33,530 nucleotides of DNA from NCBI GenBank assembly GCA_026416585.1, contig JAOAEV010000080.1, forward strand, positions 1-33,530, written 5' to 3'. This DNA is from Chlorobiota bacterium. GTDB lineage: Bacteria > Bacteroidota > Ignavibacteria > Kapaibacteriales > NICIL-2. The notes beneath the pieces were generated by a model. That model did not search any database and was not told the DNA's origin. It saw only the letters and a list, made by a program, of their open reading frames with translations. Both the position numbers and the translations under genes were made by a program. Within the stretch, counting starts at the first letter, position 1. Every line of letters begins with the position of its first letter. Positions 26,155 to 33,530 of this stretch are shown here, piece after piece.

Positions 26155-27108
26155 TTACCACCGCGGGTGATATTGCCGATGCACCTCGCGCAAGTAGAGC
26201 CGATCGAGGTGCAAGTATATCTGCGTGGTTGAAATATCGGCGTGCCCGAGCATCTCTTGAACAGCACGAAGATCTGCTCCTGCTTCTACCAAGTGCGTAG
26301 CAAAGCAGTGTCGGAGTGTGTGGGGAGTAACGTGTGCTTTCAAGCCTGCCGCTTGTGCAGCATTCTGAACGATTGTCCAGACAGCCATTCGATTGAGCCG
26401 ACGTCCCCGATTCGACAGAAAAAGCGCGCCTGGTTTGTAGCGTGGTGAGAGTAGTAACGGATAGGCATCGTGTTGATAGCGTCCGATCCAGTCCAATGCG
26501 CATTGTCCAATTGGTATCAGTCGTTCCTTTGATCCTTTACCGACCACCCGAAGCAATCCTTCGTCAGGTGATATGTCGCTGGCACGAAGTGAACATAACT
26601 CGCTCACTCGCAAACCGCATCCATAGAGAACCTCCAATACTGCACGGTCCCGAATACCGGTTGGTGTTGAGGTATCTACTGCTTCAAGAATACTGAATAC
26701 TTCCTCGACGCGCAAAACAGCGGGAAGAGTTCGTTCGAACGAAGGGGTCTCTAGCAATTGAGTTGGATCATTGTCTGTGTGGCTTGTTGCGATTGTGAAG
26801 CGGTGAAATTGGCGCACAGCACTCAAATAGCGGGCAAGGCTACGGGAGGAAATACCTGCCCGAGACAGCGATTCTAAAAACGAAAGAACCGAACGCTCCT
26901 CAACAGCTGAAAGCGACACAATGCCCAGTTCCCGGAGGTGATCGAAATAGCGCCGTACGTTGTGAAGATATGCTTCGATTGTTAGCTCCGACAGACCCTT
27001 CTCAAATCGTAGGTACAACCTAAATTCTTCCAAGAGACGTTCGTAGAAGTCGTCAGGATTGTCGTTGTGGGTCGGTTGAGGTTTGGTTTTCACGGGAGAG
27101 AGTGGCAT
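26155..27108 (-). CDS. Tyrosine site-specific recombinase, XerC/XerD type
   Basis: Xer recombinases resolve chromosome dimers at dif. The 317-residue protein (from ATG 27108) has the SAM-like N-terminal core-binding domain (about 22-108; FRLYLRFEKGLSELTIEAYLHNVRRYFDHL). The catalytic domain keeps every active residue: R167 (YGCGLRVSEL), K191 (VVGKGSKERLIPI), H263 and R266 (TPHTLRHCFATHL), H289 (MLGHADISTTQIYLH) and nucleophile Y298. This is XerD-like rather than a phage integrase: length is near 300, there is no arm-binding domain, and neighbours are chromosomal. The start is a compromise. ATG 27108 makes a 56-bp overlap with the pgpH 3' end; a GTG at 27093 is possible, and the track start at 27177 extends it further. 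The gene is fourth in its operon. Confidence 0.93.
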   Translation of the reverse strand: MPLSPVKTKPQPTHNDNPDDFYERLLEEFRLYLRFEKGLSELTIEAYLHNVRRYFDHLRELGIVSLSAVEERSVLSFLESLSRAGISSRSLARYLSAVRQFHRFTIATSHTDNDPTQLLETPSFERTLPAVLRVEEVFSILEAVDTSTPTGIRDRAVLEVLYGCGLRVSELCSLRASDISPDEGLLRVVGKGSKERLIPIGQCALDWIGRYQHDAYPLLLSPRYKPGALFLSNRGRRLNRMAVWTIVQNAAQAAGLKAHVTPHTLRHCFATHLVEAGADLRAVQEMLGHADISTTQIYLHLDRLYLREVHRQYHPRW

Positions 27109-29245
27109 AGTGATGCTCGTCACTATCGAGTTGTATAGGAGGTTCTTTGTATTCCGGGCGCTGATGCAGTGCACCAATCAAGAGGTCCAAGAACGCGCGA
27201 CGGATCGTGATAATTTCCGACAATGATAAGGGACACTCATCGAGTTGGCCGTCAAGAATTTTTTCACGGAAAACGAACTCCAAACGGTCTTCTAACTGGG
27301 TTGTAGATTCTGCAGTGCGAGCTACGGCTTCGGCAATGTCAGCAAGCATCACGATTCCGGTTTCTTTTGTTCGTGGTTTGGGACCCGGATAGCGAAAGTT
27401 GCTTTCGTCAACAGTCGAACCAGCTGCCTGTGATTCTTCCACCGCTAACGCGTAGAAATGCCGTATCAGCGAAGTTCCGTGGTGCATTGGGATAAACTCG
27501 ATGATCTTTGGTGGTAACTTGTATTCGAGCGCTAATTCGACGCCTTCTTCGACATGTGCCCGGATGATTGCCGCGCTTTGTTTTGGGGAGAGCTGGCGAT
27601 GCTTATTGGTTGAATCGAACTGATTTTCAGCAAAATACTCGGGTTTGCGAATCTTTCCGATGTCATGGAAATATGCGCCGACACGTGCAAGAAGTGGGTT
27701 GGCTCCTATTGCAAGTGCTGCATGTTCAGCCAGCATCGCAACAGTCAGCGTATGTTGATATGTCCCTGGAGCTAATTGGCGCATTTTCACGAGGAGCGGA
27801 TGTCTCAGGTCATCTAATTCAAGCAATCGAAGATCCGTCGGAAAGTCAAATGACCGATCAATTAGTGCGAGAATGCCATATACCAAAAGTGGTGATACGA
27901 TTGCATTTGCTGCAGATGATAGAAGGGGTGCTGTCAGTACACTCGCTTGGATTTCGCTCTCGAGCACCGCAATCAGGAGCGAACCGCCAAATCCAAGTGC
28001 AACAAATAGTATCGCACGGAAAAATTGATACCGACTCGACAGTGCTTGAATGCTCAGAGCCCCCGCAATCGACGCAACAAGCAAACTAAGACCAGATGCA
28101 ATATCGCTTGATCGTATTGCAATGTGCAATAACGCCGCAGACATTGCATAAACAAAAGCAAGACGGATGTCGAAAAGTACCGTTACCAGCATCGTCCATG
28201 CTGGGAGCAGGACTAAAAACTCTGGGGCGATCGAATCTGATATAATCGTGCTAAGAAACGACTGAATTGTACTTATGACCAAAAGCGCTGCGACCGTTAC
28301 GACAATGCGATTATCTCCATAGTCTTTCCACCGTGCGACGATCAAATACAGCCACACAACACTGCTGAGTAACAGCGCCCGTACCAGTGCCGAAAGTATT
28401 CCGCGAAGGCTGTTTTGTGTAGAATGTTCCTGGGTCAGAACCGTTCGGTAGGAAGCAAGTGATGCTGCTATTGTGGGGGTGACGGTCTGACCAGATGCGA
28501 CGATCGTTTCTCCACGTCGAACGATACCATAGGTGCGTCGGACTTGCGCAACAGCATAGTCTTTTTCAATTTGACTCCACTCAGGTGAATAGTGAGCCAC
28601 TGTTGCGGCGGCAATGTGAGTAATAAGATCCCGTCGTAGCGAGTCGGGTATTTGTTGCTCGCTAAGAAACTGCGAGAATTGTAAACGCAACGTCTCGCGA
28701 TAGAGCAAAAGGGGGATCGGAATGGTGCGGTAGTTGTCAGTCGGTGATCGAAGCAGCGCAAAACGGGCAGCTGTCGGAACGAGTGTGTCAACAGGTATTA
28801 CACTAGTGAGGGTGCTATCGATCCAGCGCACAATAGAAAGAGCAGCTTGCTTGTTTCTAAGCGACCCATTTTTAGCCAGCCATTGGCGAAATGCAGTGAT
28901 AATCGGGTTAGATTGCTTGTACGGTTGAAAGTCGTAGAGATAAACCGGTGGAGCTGAATCCCGAGCACGCGCACACTCCTCGGCGTACAATTGTTCAGGT
29001 TTGAGTACTGAAAATGTTCGCTCTGCGACGACAGGGGGACCATTCCATCGAAAACCAACGGTTGGAGTAGGAATAGGCGGAGTCCCCGTCAGTAAAACCG
29101 CCACCTGCGGCATGCATAACGAAGCAGCAATAATCGAAAGAGTGATTGCGGTCCACCGAAATCCAACAGATGTCCGCCAATATGGACGCTGGGCTAATTG
29201 CGAGGCAATGTACTGCTCGTATAACGTTGGCTTCGATGTCGCCAT
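27053..29245 (-). CDS. 7TM-HD phosphohydrolase, PgpH-type (probable cyclic di-AMP phosphodiesterase)
   Basis: PgpH-family proteins are membrane HD-domain enzymes; characterised ones hydrolyse cyclic di-AMP. The 730-residue protein has a first membrane helix (about 30-52) and a long extracytoplasmic 7TMR-HDED region (about 60-280). About seven helices follow (about 285-465), then a cytoplasmic HD domain. The HD residues are H498 (GTYQHTL), HD at 527-528 (YFHDIGKIRKPEYFAENQ), H564 (IRAHVEEGVELA), HH at 588-589 (FIPMHHGTSLIRHFY) and D636 (IVMLADIAEA). All expected metal ligands are present. It starts 16 nt after the PaaG-like crotonase. In many genomes this gene neighbours ybeY and phoH; that context is absent here, so the cyclic di-AMP role rests on domain architecture. 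Confidence 0.92.
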   Translation of the reverse strand: MATSKPTLYEQYIASQLAQRPYWRTSVGFRWTAITLSIIAASLCMPQVAVLLTGTPPIPTPTVGFRWNGPPVVAERTFSVLKPEQLYAEECARARDSAPPVYLYDFQPYKQSNPIITAFRQWLAKNGSLRNKQAALSIVRWIDSTLTSVIPVDTLVPTAARFALLRSPTDNYRTIPIPLLLYRETLRLQFSQFLSEQQIPDSLRRDLITHIAAATVAHYSPEWSQIEKDYAVAQVRRTYGIVRRGETIVASGQTVTPTIAASLASYRTVLTQEHSTQNSLRGILSALVRALLLSSVVWLYLIVARWKDYGDNRIVVTVAALLVISTIQSFLSTIISDSIAPEFLVLLPAWTMLVTVLFDIRLAFVYAMSAALLHIAIRSSDIASGLSLLVASIAGALSIQALSSRYQFFRAILFVALGFGGSLLIAVLESEIQASVLTAPLLSSAANAIVSPLLVYGILALIDRSFDFPTDLRLLELDDLRHPLLVKMRQLAPGTYQHTLTVAMLAEHAALAIGANPLLARVGAYFHDIGKIRKPEYFAENQFDSTNKHRQLSPKQSAAIIRAHVEEGVELALEYKLPPKIIEFIPMHHGTSLIRHFYALAVEESQAAGSTVDESNFRYPGPKPRTKETGIVMLADIAEAVARTAESTTQLEDRLEFVFREKILDGQLDECPLSLSEIITIRRAFLDLLIGALHQRPEYKEPPIQLDSDEHHYATLSRENQTSTDPQRQS

Positions 29246-29261
29246 GTGTTACAAAAAGTGC

Positions 29262-30047
29262 TCAGTGACCAGTGAAATTCGGTGCGCGCTTTTCCCGGAA
29301 AGCAGCGACACCTTCTCGATAGTCATCGCTTTCACCAGCGAGTTGCTGGTATTGTTCTTCAAGTTCGAGCATTTCATCGAGCGTCGAGACCAGGCCTTTT
29401 TGCAGCAGCATTTTGATCATTCCATACGTTCGCGTGGGACCACTTGCGTATGTGCGTGCAATAGTATCGAGCGCATGCGGGAAAGCACGTGGTGATGCGA
29501 GCATATTAACCAGGCCGAGTCGATACGCTTCGTCGGGACCAATGGCTTTATTGAGGGTCGCAAACTCAAATGCTTTTGCATACCCCAGCATGCGTGGATA
29601 AAAAAACGTTGCGCCACTGTCTGGGATCAACGCAATGCCAATGAATGCTTCGACCAAGCGCGCAGCGGTGCTCATGATGCGGATATCCGCTGCAAGTGCA
29701 AGCGATAGTCCGGCACCCGCAGCGACGCCATTGATACCGGCAATGATTGGCTTTGGTATGCTGCGCATCAATCGGATGATCGGATTGTATCGGCGGTGCA
29801 GAGAGTCACGCAAATCGCGTTGTGAGCCTGCTTGTGGTGCTTCTTTGAGATCTTGACCGGAACAGAACGCTCGTCCAGCACCTGTAAGTACGATACATCG
29901 CACGGAGTCGTTCTGTGCGGCATGTTCCAACGCCTGACGAAGCTCTGCGGTCAATTGCTCGTTGCACGCATTGAAGACGTCTGGTCTGTTCAGCGTAATC
30001 CGAGCAATTGCATCACTTTCGTTGTAGAGGATTGTGCTAAATTCCAT
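29262..30047 (-). CDS. PaaG-like crotonase (enoyl-CoA isomerase type)
   Basis: This 261-residue crotonase lacks the first catalytic Glu: the GGGCELA motif reads GAGLSLALA (111-119). It has Asp143 in place of the second Glu (GIALIPDSGATF). That pattern is typical of PaaG, the ring-1,2-epoxyphenylacetyl-CoA isomerase that also isomerises enoyl-CoA, rather than a hydratase. The CoA-binding segment GRAFCSGQDLKE (58-69) and the C-terminal FREKRAPNFTGH are normal. It starts 19 nt after the canonical crotonase upstream and is followed by pgpH. No other phenylacetate genes (paaABCE, paaZ, paaK) are in the window, so a general beta-oxidation isomerase is just as possible. The exact substrate is undetermined. 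Confidence 0.85.
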   Translation of the reverse strand: MEFSTILYNESDAIARITLNRPDVFNACNEQLTAELRQALEHAAQNDSVRCIVLTGAGRAFCSGQDLKEAPQAGSQRDLRDSLHRRYNPIIRLMRSIPKPIIAGINGVAAGAGLSLALAADIRIMSTAARLVEAFIGIALIPDSGATFFYPRMLGYAKAFEFATLNKAIGPDEAYRLGLVNMLASPRAFPHALDTIARTYASGPTRTYGMIKMLLQKGLVSTLDEMLELEEQYQQLAGESDDYREGVAAFREKRAPNFTGH

Positions 30048-30066
30048 TGCGATTAGTTACTAAAAG

Positions 30067-30849
30067 TTAACGACCTTTCCAATTGGGCATTCGTTTTTCC
30101 AAGAAAGCAGACATACCTTCCTTTTGATCCTCTGTCGAAAAGAGCATGTAAAAATTCTTTCGCTCAAATTCGAGTCCTGTCTCGAGGAAAAGGGAGTATG
30201 CTTTATTGACGGACTCTTTCGCCAATCGTCTGGCAATCGGAGCTTTCGCTGCAATTTCCTCTGCAAGAGCGAATGCTTCGAAAAGGTAATATTCGACTGG
30301 AACAACACGGCTAACCAAGCCCCGCTCGTATGCCCGGTGTGCACTTAACATCGAACCCGTCAGGACCAATTCCATCGCAACAGATTTACCGACTGCCCGC
30401 GGCAGACGCTGTGTTCCTCCTGCCCCAGGCATTACACCAATGTTGATTTCGGGTTGACCAAACTGCGCTGTATCACTTGCAACGATGACATCACATAGCA
30501 TTGCTAATTCACACCCACCACCGAGGGCAAAACCACTAACAGCAGCCACAAGAGGCGTTTTGATTTGACGGAGTCGCTCCCACCGCGCAAACTGGTCACG
30601 GGCGAGCATCGTCACTGTTGTTGCCTCATCCATTTCACGAATGTCTGCACCAGCAGCAAAGGCTCCTTCGTTGCCGTGGATAACAATACAACCGATCGTC
30701 GCGTCTTGTTCGTATGTTTCACAGGCTGCGACCAGTTCTTCCATTGTACGCAAGCTGAGAGCGTTGCGAACCTCTGGGCGCGCGATTTGAATTGCACCAA
30801 CCCCACGGTAGTCCGCGGGACGGTAGACACGAATGCACTGATAATCCAT
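30067..30849 (-). CDS. Enoyl-CoA hydratase (crotonase), PaaF-like
   Basis: This 260-residue crotonase has both catalytic glutamates: Glu114 in ALGGGCELAML and Glu134 in FGQPEINIGVMPGAGGTQRL. The AFAAGADIREMDEA segment (63-76) is complete and it ends in FLEKRMPNWKGR. It probably hydrates short-chain or unsaturated acyl-CoAs. It heads the minus-strand operon ending at NamZ and is followed at 19 nt by the PaaG-like isomerase. A hydratase plus isomerase pair is a sensible unit for degrading unsaturated or aromatic-derived acyl-CoA. It is similar in motifs to the crotonase at 21865-22626, suggesting paralogy. The ATG at 30849 faces rsmE across 48 bp. Confidence 0.92.
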   Translation of the reverse strand: MDYQCIRVYRPADYRGVGAIQIARPEVRNALSLRTMEELVAACETYEQDATIGCIVIHGNEGAFAAGADIREMDEATTVTMLARDQFARWERLRQIKTPLVAAVSGFALGGGCELAMLCDVIVASDTAQFGQPEINIGVMPGAGGTQRLPRAVGKSVAMELVLTGSMLSAHRAYERGLVSRVVPVEYYLFEAFALAEEIAAKAPIARRLAKESVNKAYSLFLETGLEFERKNFYMLFSTEDQKEGMSAFLEKRMPNWKGR

Positions 30850-30877
30850 AGCTGGTATAAAACGTAATTTTCTGGCG

Positions 30878-30885
30878 CAAAGATA
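30878..30885 (-). promoter_or_regulatory. Candidate -7 element (TATCTTTG) for the crotonase-NamZ operon
   Basis: This is a perfect TAnnTTTG on the minus strand, 28 nt before the ATG at 30849, in the 48-bp gap to divergent rsmE. No good -33 box lies 19-20 nt upstream. It is identical to the octamer before the crotonase at 22626. Confidence 0.4.
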
Positions 30886-30897
30886 GAAAGCAACTCA

Positions 30898-31605
30898 ATG
30901 GAGTGTTTATACGTCCCCGATTTTGATAGTCATTCGACCCTTGTCACGATCGACGGCGATGCATTCAAGCATCTTCGTGCGTTACGCTGTAATTCTGGCG
31001 AGCACATTTTGCTCAGCAATGGCAAAGGTATTCGTGCACGTGGTGTGGTCAGTAGCATATCAAGAGACGCGGCGCATATCGCTATCAAGGAGATTCAATG
31101 CCGGCCTGACGAATTACCATGTCACGTTACAGTAGCTGTTGGGATTCTGTCGTCCGATGATCGGATAGAATGGCTGGTCGAAAAGTGTACCGAGTTGGGA
31201 GTTCATCGTATCATCCCGTTGCAATTGGATCGCTGTCAGCGCCACCAGCTCCGAAGACCAGACCGCTTAGAGAAAAAAGCAATTGCCGCACTCGAACAAT
31301 CACAACGCAGCACTCTGCCAGAAATCAGCCAACCAATAACGTTGGAGACGCTTTTGAGAAGCACACGCGGAACAGTGATCGCGTGTGATCCTCGTGGTAG
31401 CGTACCAAACCGTGTAGCCCACGAGTGTACAATAGTCGTCGGCCCAGAAGGTGGATTTTCCGAGCATGAAGAAACACTGCTTGCACAGTATAGTTGTGTG
31501 CGCTGGTCACTCGGTCCGCACCGTCTTCGAACAGAGACTGCAGCACTTTCAGCAACAGCGATCGCGATAATGCTCTCAGGAGTCGCCGCGGAGGGTGCGT
31601 ACTAA
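30898..31605 (+). CDS. rsmE: 16S rRNA (uracil1498-N3)-methyltransferase RsmE
   Basis: RsmE methylates U1498 of 16S rRNA using SAM. The 235-residue SPOUT-family protein has the N-terminal PUA-like part (GDAFKHLRALRCNSGEHILLSNGKG). It is followed by GILSSDDRIEWLVEKCTELGVHRIIPLQLDRCQ and the AALEQSQRSTLPEI segment. The SAM-knot motifs are VVGPEGGFSEHEETLL and SLGPHRLRTETAALSA. Length is normal. It stands alone on the plus strand, divergent from the crotonase operon. Its last 30 bp overlap the 3' end of the TPR gene on the opposite strand. Confidence 0.96.
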   Translation: MECLYVPDFDSHSTLVTIDGDAFKHLRALRCNSGEHILLSNGKGIRARGVVSSISRDAAHIAIKEIQCRPDELPCHVTVAVGILSSDDRIEWLVEKCTELGVHRIIPLQLDRCQRHQLRRPDRLEKKAIAALEQSQRSTLPEISQPITLETLLRSTRGTVIACDPRGSVPNRVAHECTIVVGPEGGFSEHEETLLAQYSCVRWSLGPHRLRTETAALSATAIAIMLSGVAAEGAY

Positions 31606-33369
31606 CACTCGTGCTCGTGGGACATAGATCGAGTTACCGTACCGTTCTAACAAAGTTGTGGCATATGCAAGCGCCGTTTGAGTGTCTCCCTTTGCGCGAT
31701 GTGCTAATGCCAGCGACCAGAGTGCTCTGTCGCCATAAATTGTTTCTGGAAATTTTTCGAACAGTTGTCCGAAATACTTGATTGCTGCATCGTAGTTGGC
31801 TCGACTGAGTGCAACACTGCCAGCACGCATGAACATGTATTCCGCCAGATCACTCTCGCTATCTACTGTCACGATTTCGTCAATTGTGGCGAATCCTCGC
31901 TTCAGGTCTTGCTGGTAGAATGCAGCTTCAGCAGCTGCGGCACGGCAGAGGGCTGCAGAGTCGTTACGATTGATTGTGATGAAGGTCGCTCGTTCAATTG
32001 CATCGTTTGCAAACGGTGATTCAGTATTGCTCGCGATGCGATGGTATTTATCCAGTGCATCGGTGAGTCTGCAGCGGAAAAAATCAAACTCCGCCGAGAC
32101 AAAAAGAGCATGAGCCTGGAGTGATGAAAAGCGCATTATCGCTGGTTGTTCTCGATTGAATTCTGCTGCTGCAGAATCAATGCCGGCAAGCCGTGCCAAT
32201 AGCGGCAGCCGTTCGAGACGTCCACGTGCTGCATGCTCGCTATTTGGGTATCGCACCAGGAGTGTATCGAATCGTGTAAGTGCACGGTGCGGATTGTCAG
32301 TGCCGTAATCTCGTTCGAGCTCAGCGATGCGAAGTAATGCGTCGAGAGCTACGCTATAGGTGGGGTATTGATTCGCTATCCGCTCGTATTCAGCAATAAT
32401 GCGAGCGAGAGCATTTGCATCTGGTACGGAACGCTCGAGTGTTCGTTGTTCAAGAGTCTGGACATAACCAAAAAGCGCCATCGTGCGCATGTCAGGCTGC
32501 TGCGCAAGAGAGAGAAGTCTTTGATACGCACTGGACGCGACATCATAGGCTCCCTCGTTCCGTGCCCGTTCAGCAAATGCGTAGAGTTCTCGTCCTGTTT
32601 TACCAGTTCGTTGTTCGATGTCAACTACGATATCCAGTGCTGCTGTATAGTCCCCTATTTCGCGAAGTGTCCATTCGTAGAGTCGAAGTGCAGCAATATT
32701 CGATGCGTTTGCTTGCGCATACTTGCGAATGCGCTCGAGTAGGGGCTGTCGGGTTGCGTCGAATGCCAGAAGGGTTGCGATGTATCCTTGAGTTTTCGAA
32801 AGATTCTGGGTCACCTCGAAAAGGGAGAGTATTTCATCGAGGGCAGCGTTGACCTCGCGTGCAGCAATTGCTATCTGTGCTAACTCTTCGGCAAACAATC
32901 GAGGATTAGATAGAACTTTACGCGCGTAGCGATATGTTTCCACCGCAGCATCGCGGGCACCAGCTTCTACTTGTAATGAGGCGAGCAAACGAAGGTCGGC
33001 TTCGGTTGCCATCTGTGCTTGTGCATCCGACCAGCTTCGTTTGGCAGGGTCTATTTTGCCAACCCGATAGAGTGCGTAGCCGTAATATGCTATCGCCTGA
33101 GGTGAACGCGCTTGCGGAGCCGCACTCTCGATGAGTGAAACCATCGCCTCAGTATTGCCAAGCATCTTTAAGCAACGAAGCGCGCTGACCAAATACTGCG
33201 AAGAGGTCGGGTTCTGTTGGAATAGCTCTTGCCACAGACGCGCTGCGTTACGCCAATCGCCTGCTTGTTCATAGGCATATGCGACGCGCTCACGATCTCG
33301 CAAACTCTGAGCAAGAGTGCTTATGGAAACCATCGATGCGAAGAGCAGCAAGATGAAGGCACGACTCAT
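31576..33369 (-). CDS. Secreted tetratricopeptide-repeat protein
   Basis: This 597-residue protein has a signal peptide (about 1-21, FILLLFASMVSISTLAQ) and is otherwise helical repeat. TPR-like units are visible near the start (RVAYAYEQAGDWRNAARLWQELFQQNP), in the middle (EYERIANQYPTYSVALDALLRIAELE, ALTRFDTLLVRYPNSEHAARGRL) and at the end (NYDAAIKYFGQLFEKFPETIYGDRALWSLALAHRAKGD). The late repeats resemble those of outer-membrane assembly or tol-pal-associated TPR proteins, so a periplasmic scaffold is plausible. There is no lipobox and no enzymatic motif, and I cannot name its partner. Its ATG overlaps the upstream M24 peptidase stop by 3 bases, so the two are translationally coupled. Confidence 0.85.
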   Translation of the reverse strand: MSRAFILLLFASMVSISTLAQSLRDRERVAYAYEQAGDWRNAARLWQELFQQNPTSSQYLVSALRCLKMLGNTEAMVSLIESAAPQARSPQAIAYYGYALYRVGKIDPAKRSWSDAQAQMATEADLRLLASLQVEAGARDAAVETYRYARKVLSNPRLFAEELAQIAIAAREVNAALDEILSLFEVTQNLSKTQGYIATLLAFDATRQPLLERIRKYAQANASNIAALRLYEWTLREIGDYTAALDIVVDIEQRTGKTGRELYAFAERARNEGAYDVASSAYQRLLSLAQQPDMRTMALFGYVQTLEQRTLERSVPDANALARIIAEYERIANQYPTYSVALDALLRIAELERDYGTDNPHRALTRFDTLLVRYPNSEHAARGRLERLPLLARLAGIDSAAAEFNREQPAIMRFSSLQAHALFVSAEFDFFRCRLTDALDKYHRIASNTESPFANDAIERATFITINRNDSAALCRAAAAEAAFYQQDLKRGFATIDEIVTVDSESDLAEYMFMRAGSVALSRANYDAAIKYFGQLFEKFPETIYGDRALWSLALAHRAKGDTQTALAYATTLLERYGNSIYVPRARVLVRTLRGDS

Positions 33370-33530
33370 GAATCACCTATGACGATGATATCAGTTTGCA
33401 AAGGTTCCGAGGGTACTAACACGTTCCCGCTCGGTTCAATGACAACATCGCATTCGCTACGAATACCAAAGTATCCGGGGATATAAATACCTGGCTCGAT
33501 ACTAAATGATGTGCCAGCAAGAATGCGGCG
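33366..33530 (-). CDS. M24 metallopeptidase (Xaa-Pro aminopeptidase type), C-terminal fragment
   Basis: This frame is not in the ORF track because it enters from beyond the right edge. The last 54 residues (RRILAGTSFSIEPGIYIPGYF...) show the M24 C-terminal hallmark: F-x-IEPGIYIPG followed by FGIRSECDVVI. Compare FTIEPGIYIPGxxGVRIEDDV in Xaa-Pro peptidases. Both glutamates would be metal ligands of the pita-bread fold. These enzymes cleave X-Pro bonds of peptides in the cytoplasm. The stop TGA overlaps the TPR-gene ATG. The 5' part with the remaining ligands lies outside the window. Confidence 0.85.
   Translation of the reverse strand, partial: RRILAGTSFSIEPGIYIPGYFGIRSECDVVIEPSGNVLVPSEPLQTDIIVIGDS

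Noticed and set aside
26135-26503. N-terminal 123-residue extension of the NamZ-like ORF
   Set aside because: It lies wholly in the xer coding region plus the 20-nt gap and is Arg/Ser/Cys-rich. The signal peptide begins only after the ATG at 26134.
26155-27108. Phage or integron integrase
   Set aside because: Length, XerD-like motifs and housekeeping neighbours fit a chromosomal Xer protein. I saw no att sites, tRNA or phage genes.
29262-30849. Part of a phenylacetate degradation operon
   Set aside because: Only hydratase and isomerase-type crotonases are present. No ring epoxidase, ligase or PaaZ genes are nearby, so the pathway cannot be claimed.
1-33530. tRNA or rRNA genes, CRISPR arrays, insertion sequences, replication origin
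   Set aside because: The intergenic gaps are all under about 150 bp and show no tRNA-like cloverleaf, direct-repeat array, transposase or DnaA-box cluster by eye. A dedicated search (tRNAscan, CRISPR finder) would be needed to exclude them formally.

Overview
The window reads as a compact chromosomal segment from a Gram-negative member of the Bacteroidota/Chlorobiota (FCB) group. An Ignavibacteria- or Kapabacteria-like lineage is my best guess, but this is inference and not a database result. Three giant exported proteins end in type IX secretion (T9SS) sorting-like domains. A Kdo transferase points to an LPS outer membrane. Several leader regions carry a TAnnTTTG box like the Bacteroidota -7 element, and few genes have a strong Shine-Dalgarno sequence. 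Genes are packed tightly with many stop/start overlaps. No intergenic stretch exceeds about 150 bp, and I see no tRNA, rRNA, CRISPR array or insertion sequence.

Region 1 (1-6.3 kb, minus strand) is the conserved translation/transcription operon rimP-nusA-infB-rbfA-truB. It runs into the first 22 codons of what is probably ribF at the left edge. A small intrinsic-terminator hairpin sits only 17 nt upstream of the rimP start, downstream of a promoter-like box, so it could double as a leader attenuator.

Region 2 (6.3-18.7 kb, minus strand) holds three consecutive secreted multidomain proteins of 1440, 1332 and 1314 residues. Their parts are an IgGFc-binding-like head, Ig-like domains, HYDIN/choice-of-anchor-D-type repeats, cohesin-like modules and C-terminal sorting domains. 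The first gene is separated from the other two by a strong intrinsic terminator. The last two are 1 nt apart and form one unit.

Region 3 (18.9-24.8 kb, mixed strands) has an HDOD regulator and lgt on the plus strand. Convergent to them, on the minus strand, are an enoyl-CoA hydratase gene and waaA. A small four-helix membrane protein gene and a NAGPA-type phosphodiester glycosidase gene follow on the plus strand.

Region 4 (24.8-30.85 kb, minus strand) is a five-gene operon. In transcription order it holds a canonical crotonase, a PaaG-like crotonase, a PgpH-type 7TM-HD phosphodiesterase, an XerC/D recombinase and a NamZ/DUF1343 protein. Region 5 (30.9-33.5 kb) has rsmE on the plus strand, convergent with a secreted TPR protein. 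The TPR gene overlaps the 3' end of a truncated M24 (Xaa-Pro) peptidase gene that leaves the window.

Most genes are housekeeping or envelope functions. I see no clear undescribed defence or mobile system. The least ordinary parts are the T9SS cargo cluster with its regular two-cysteine repeats, the leader hairpin before rimP, and a NamZ-like protein with an altered EHG motif facing a phosphodiester glycosidase.
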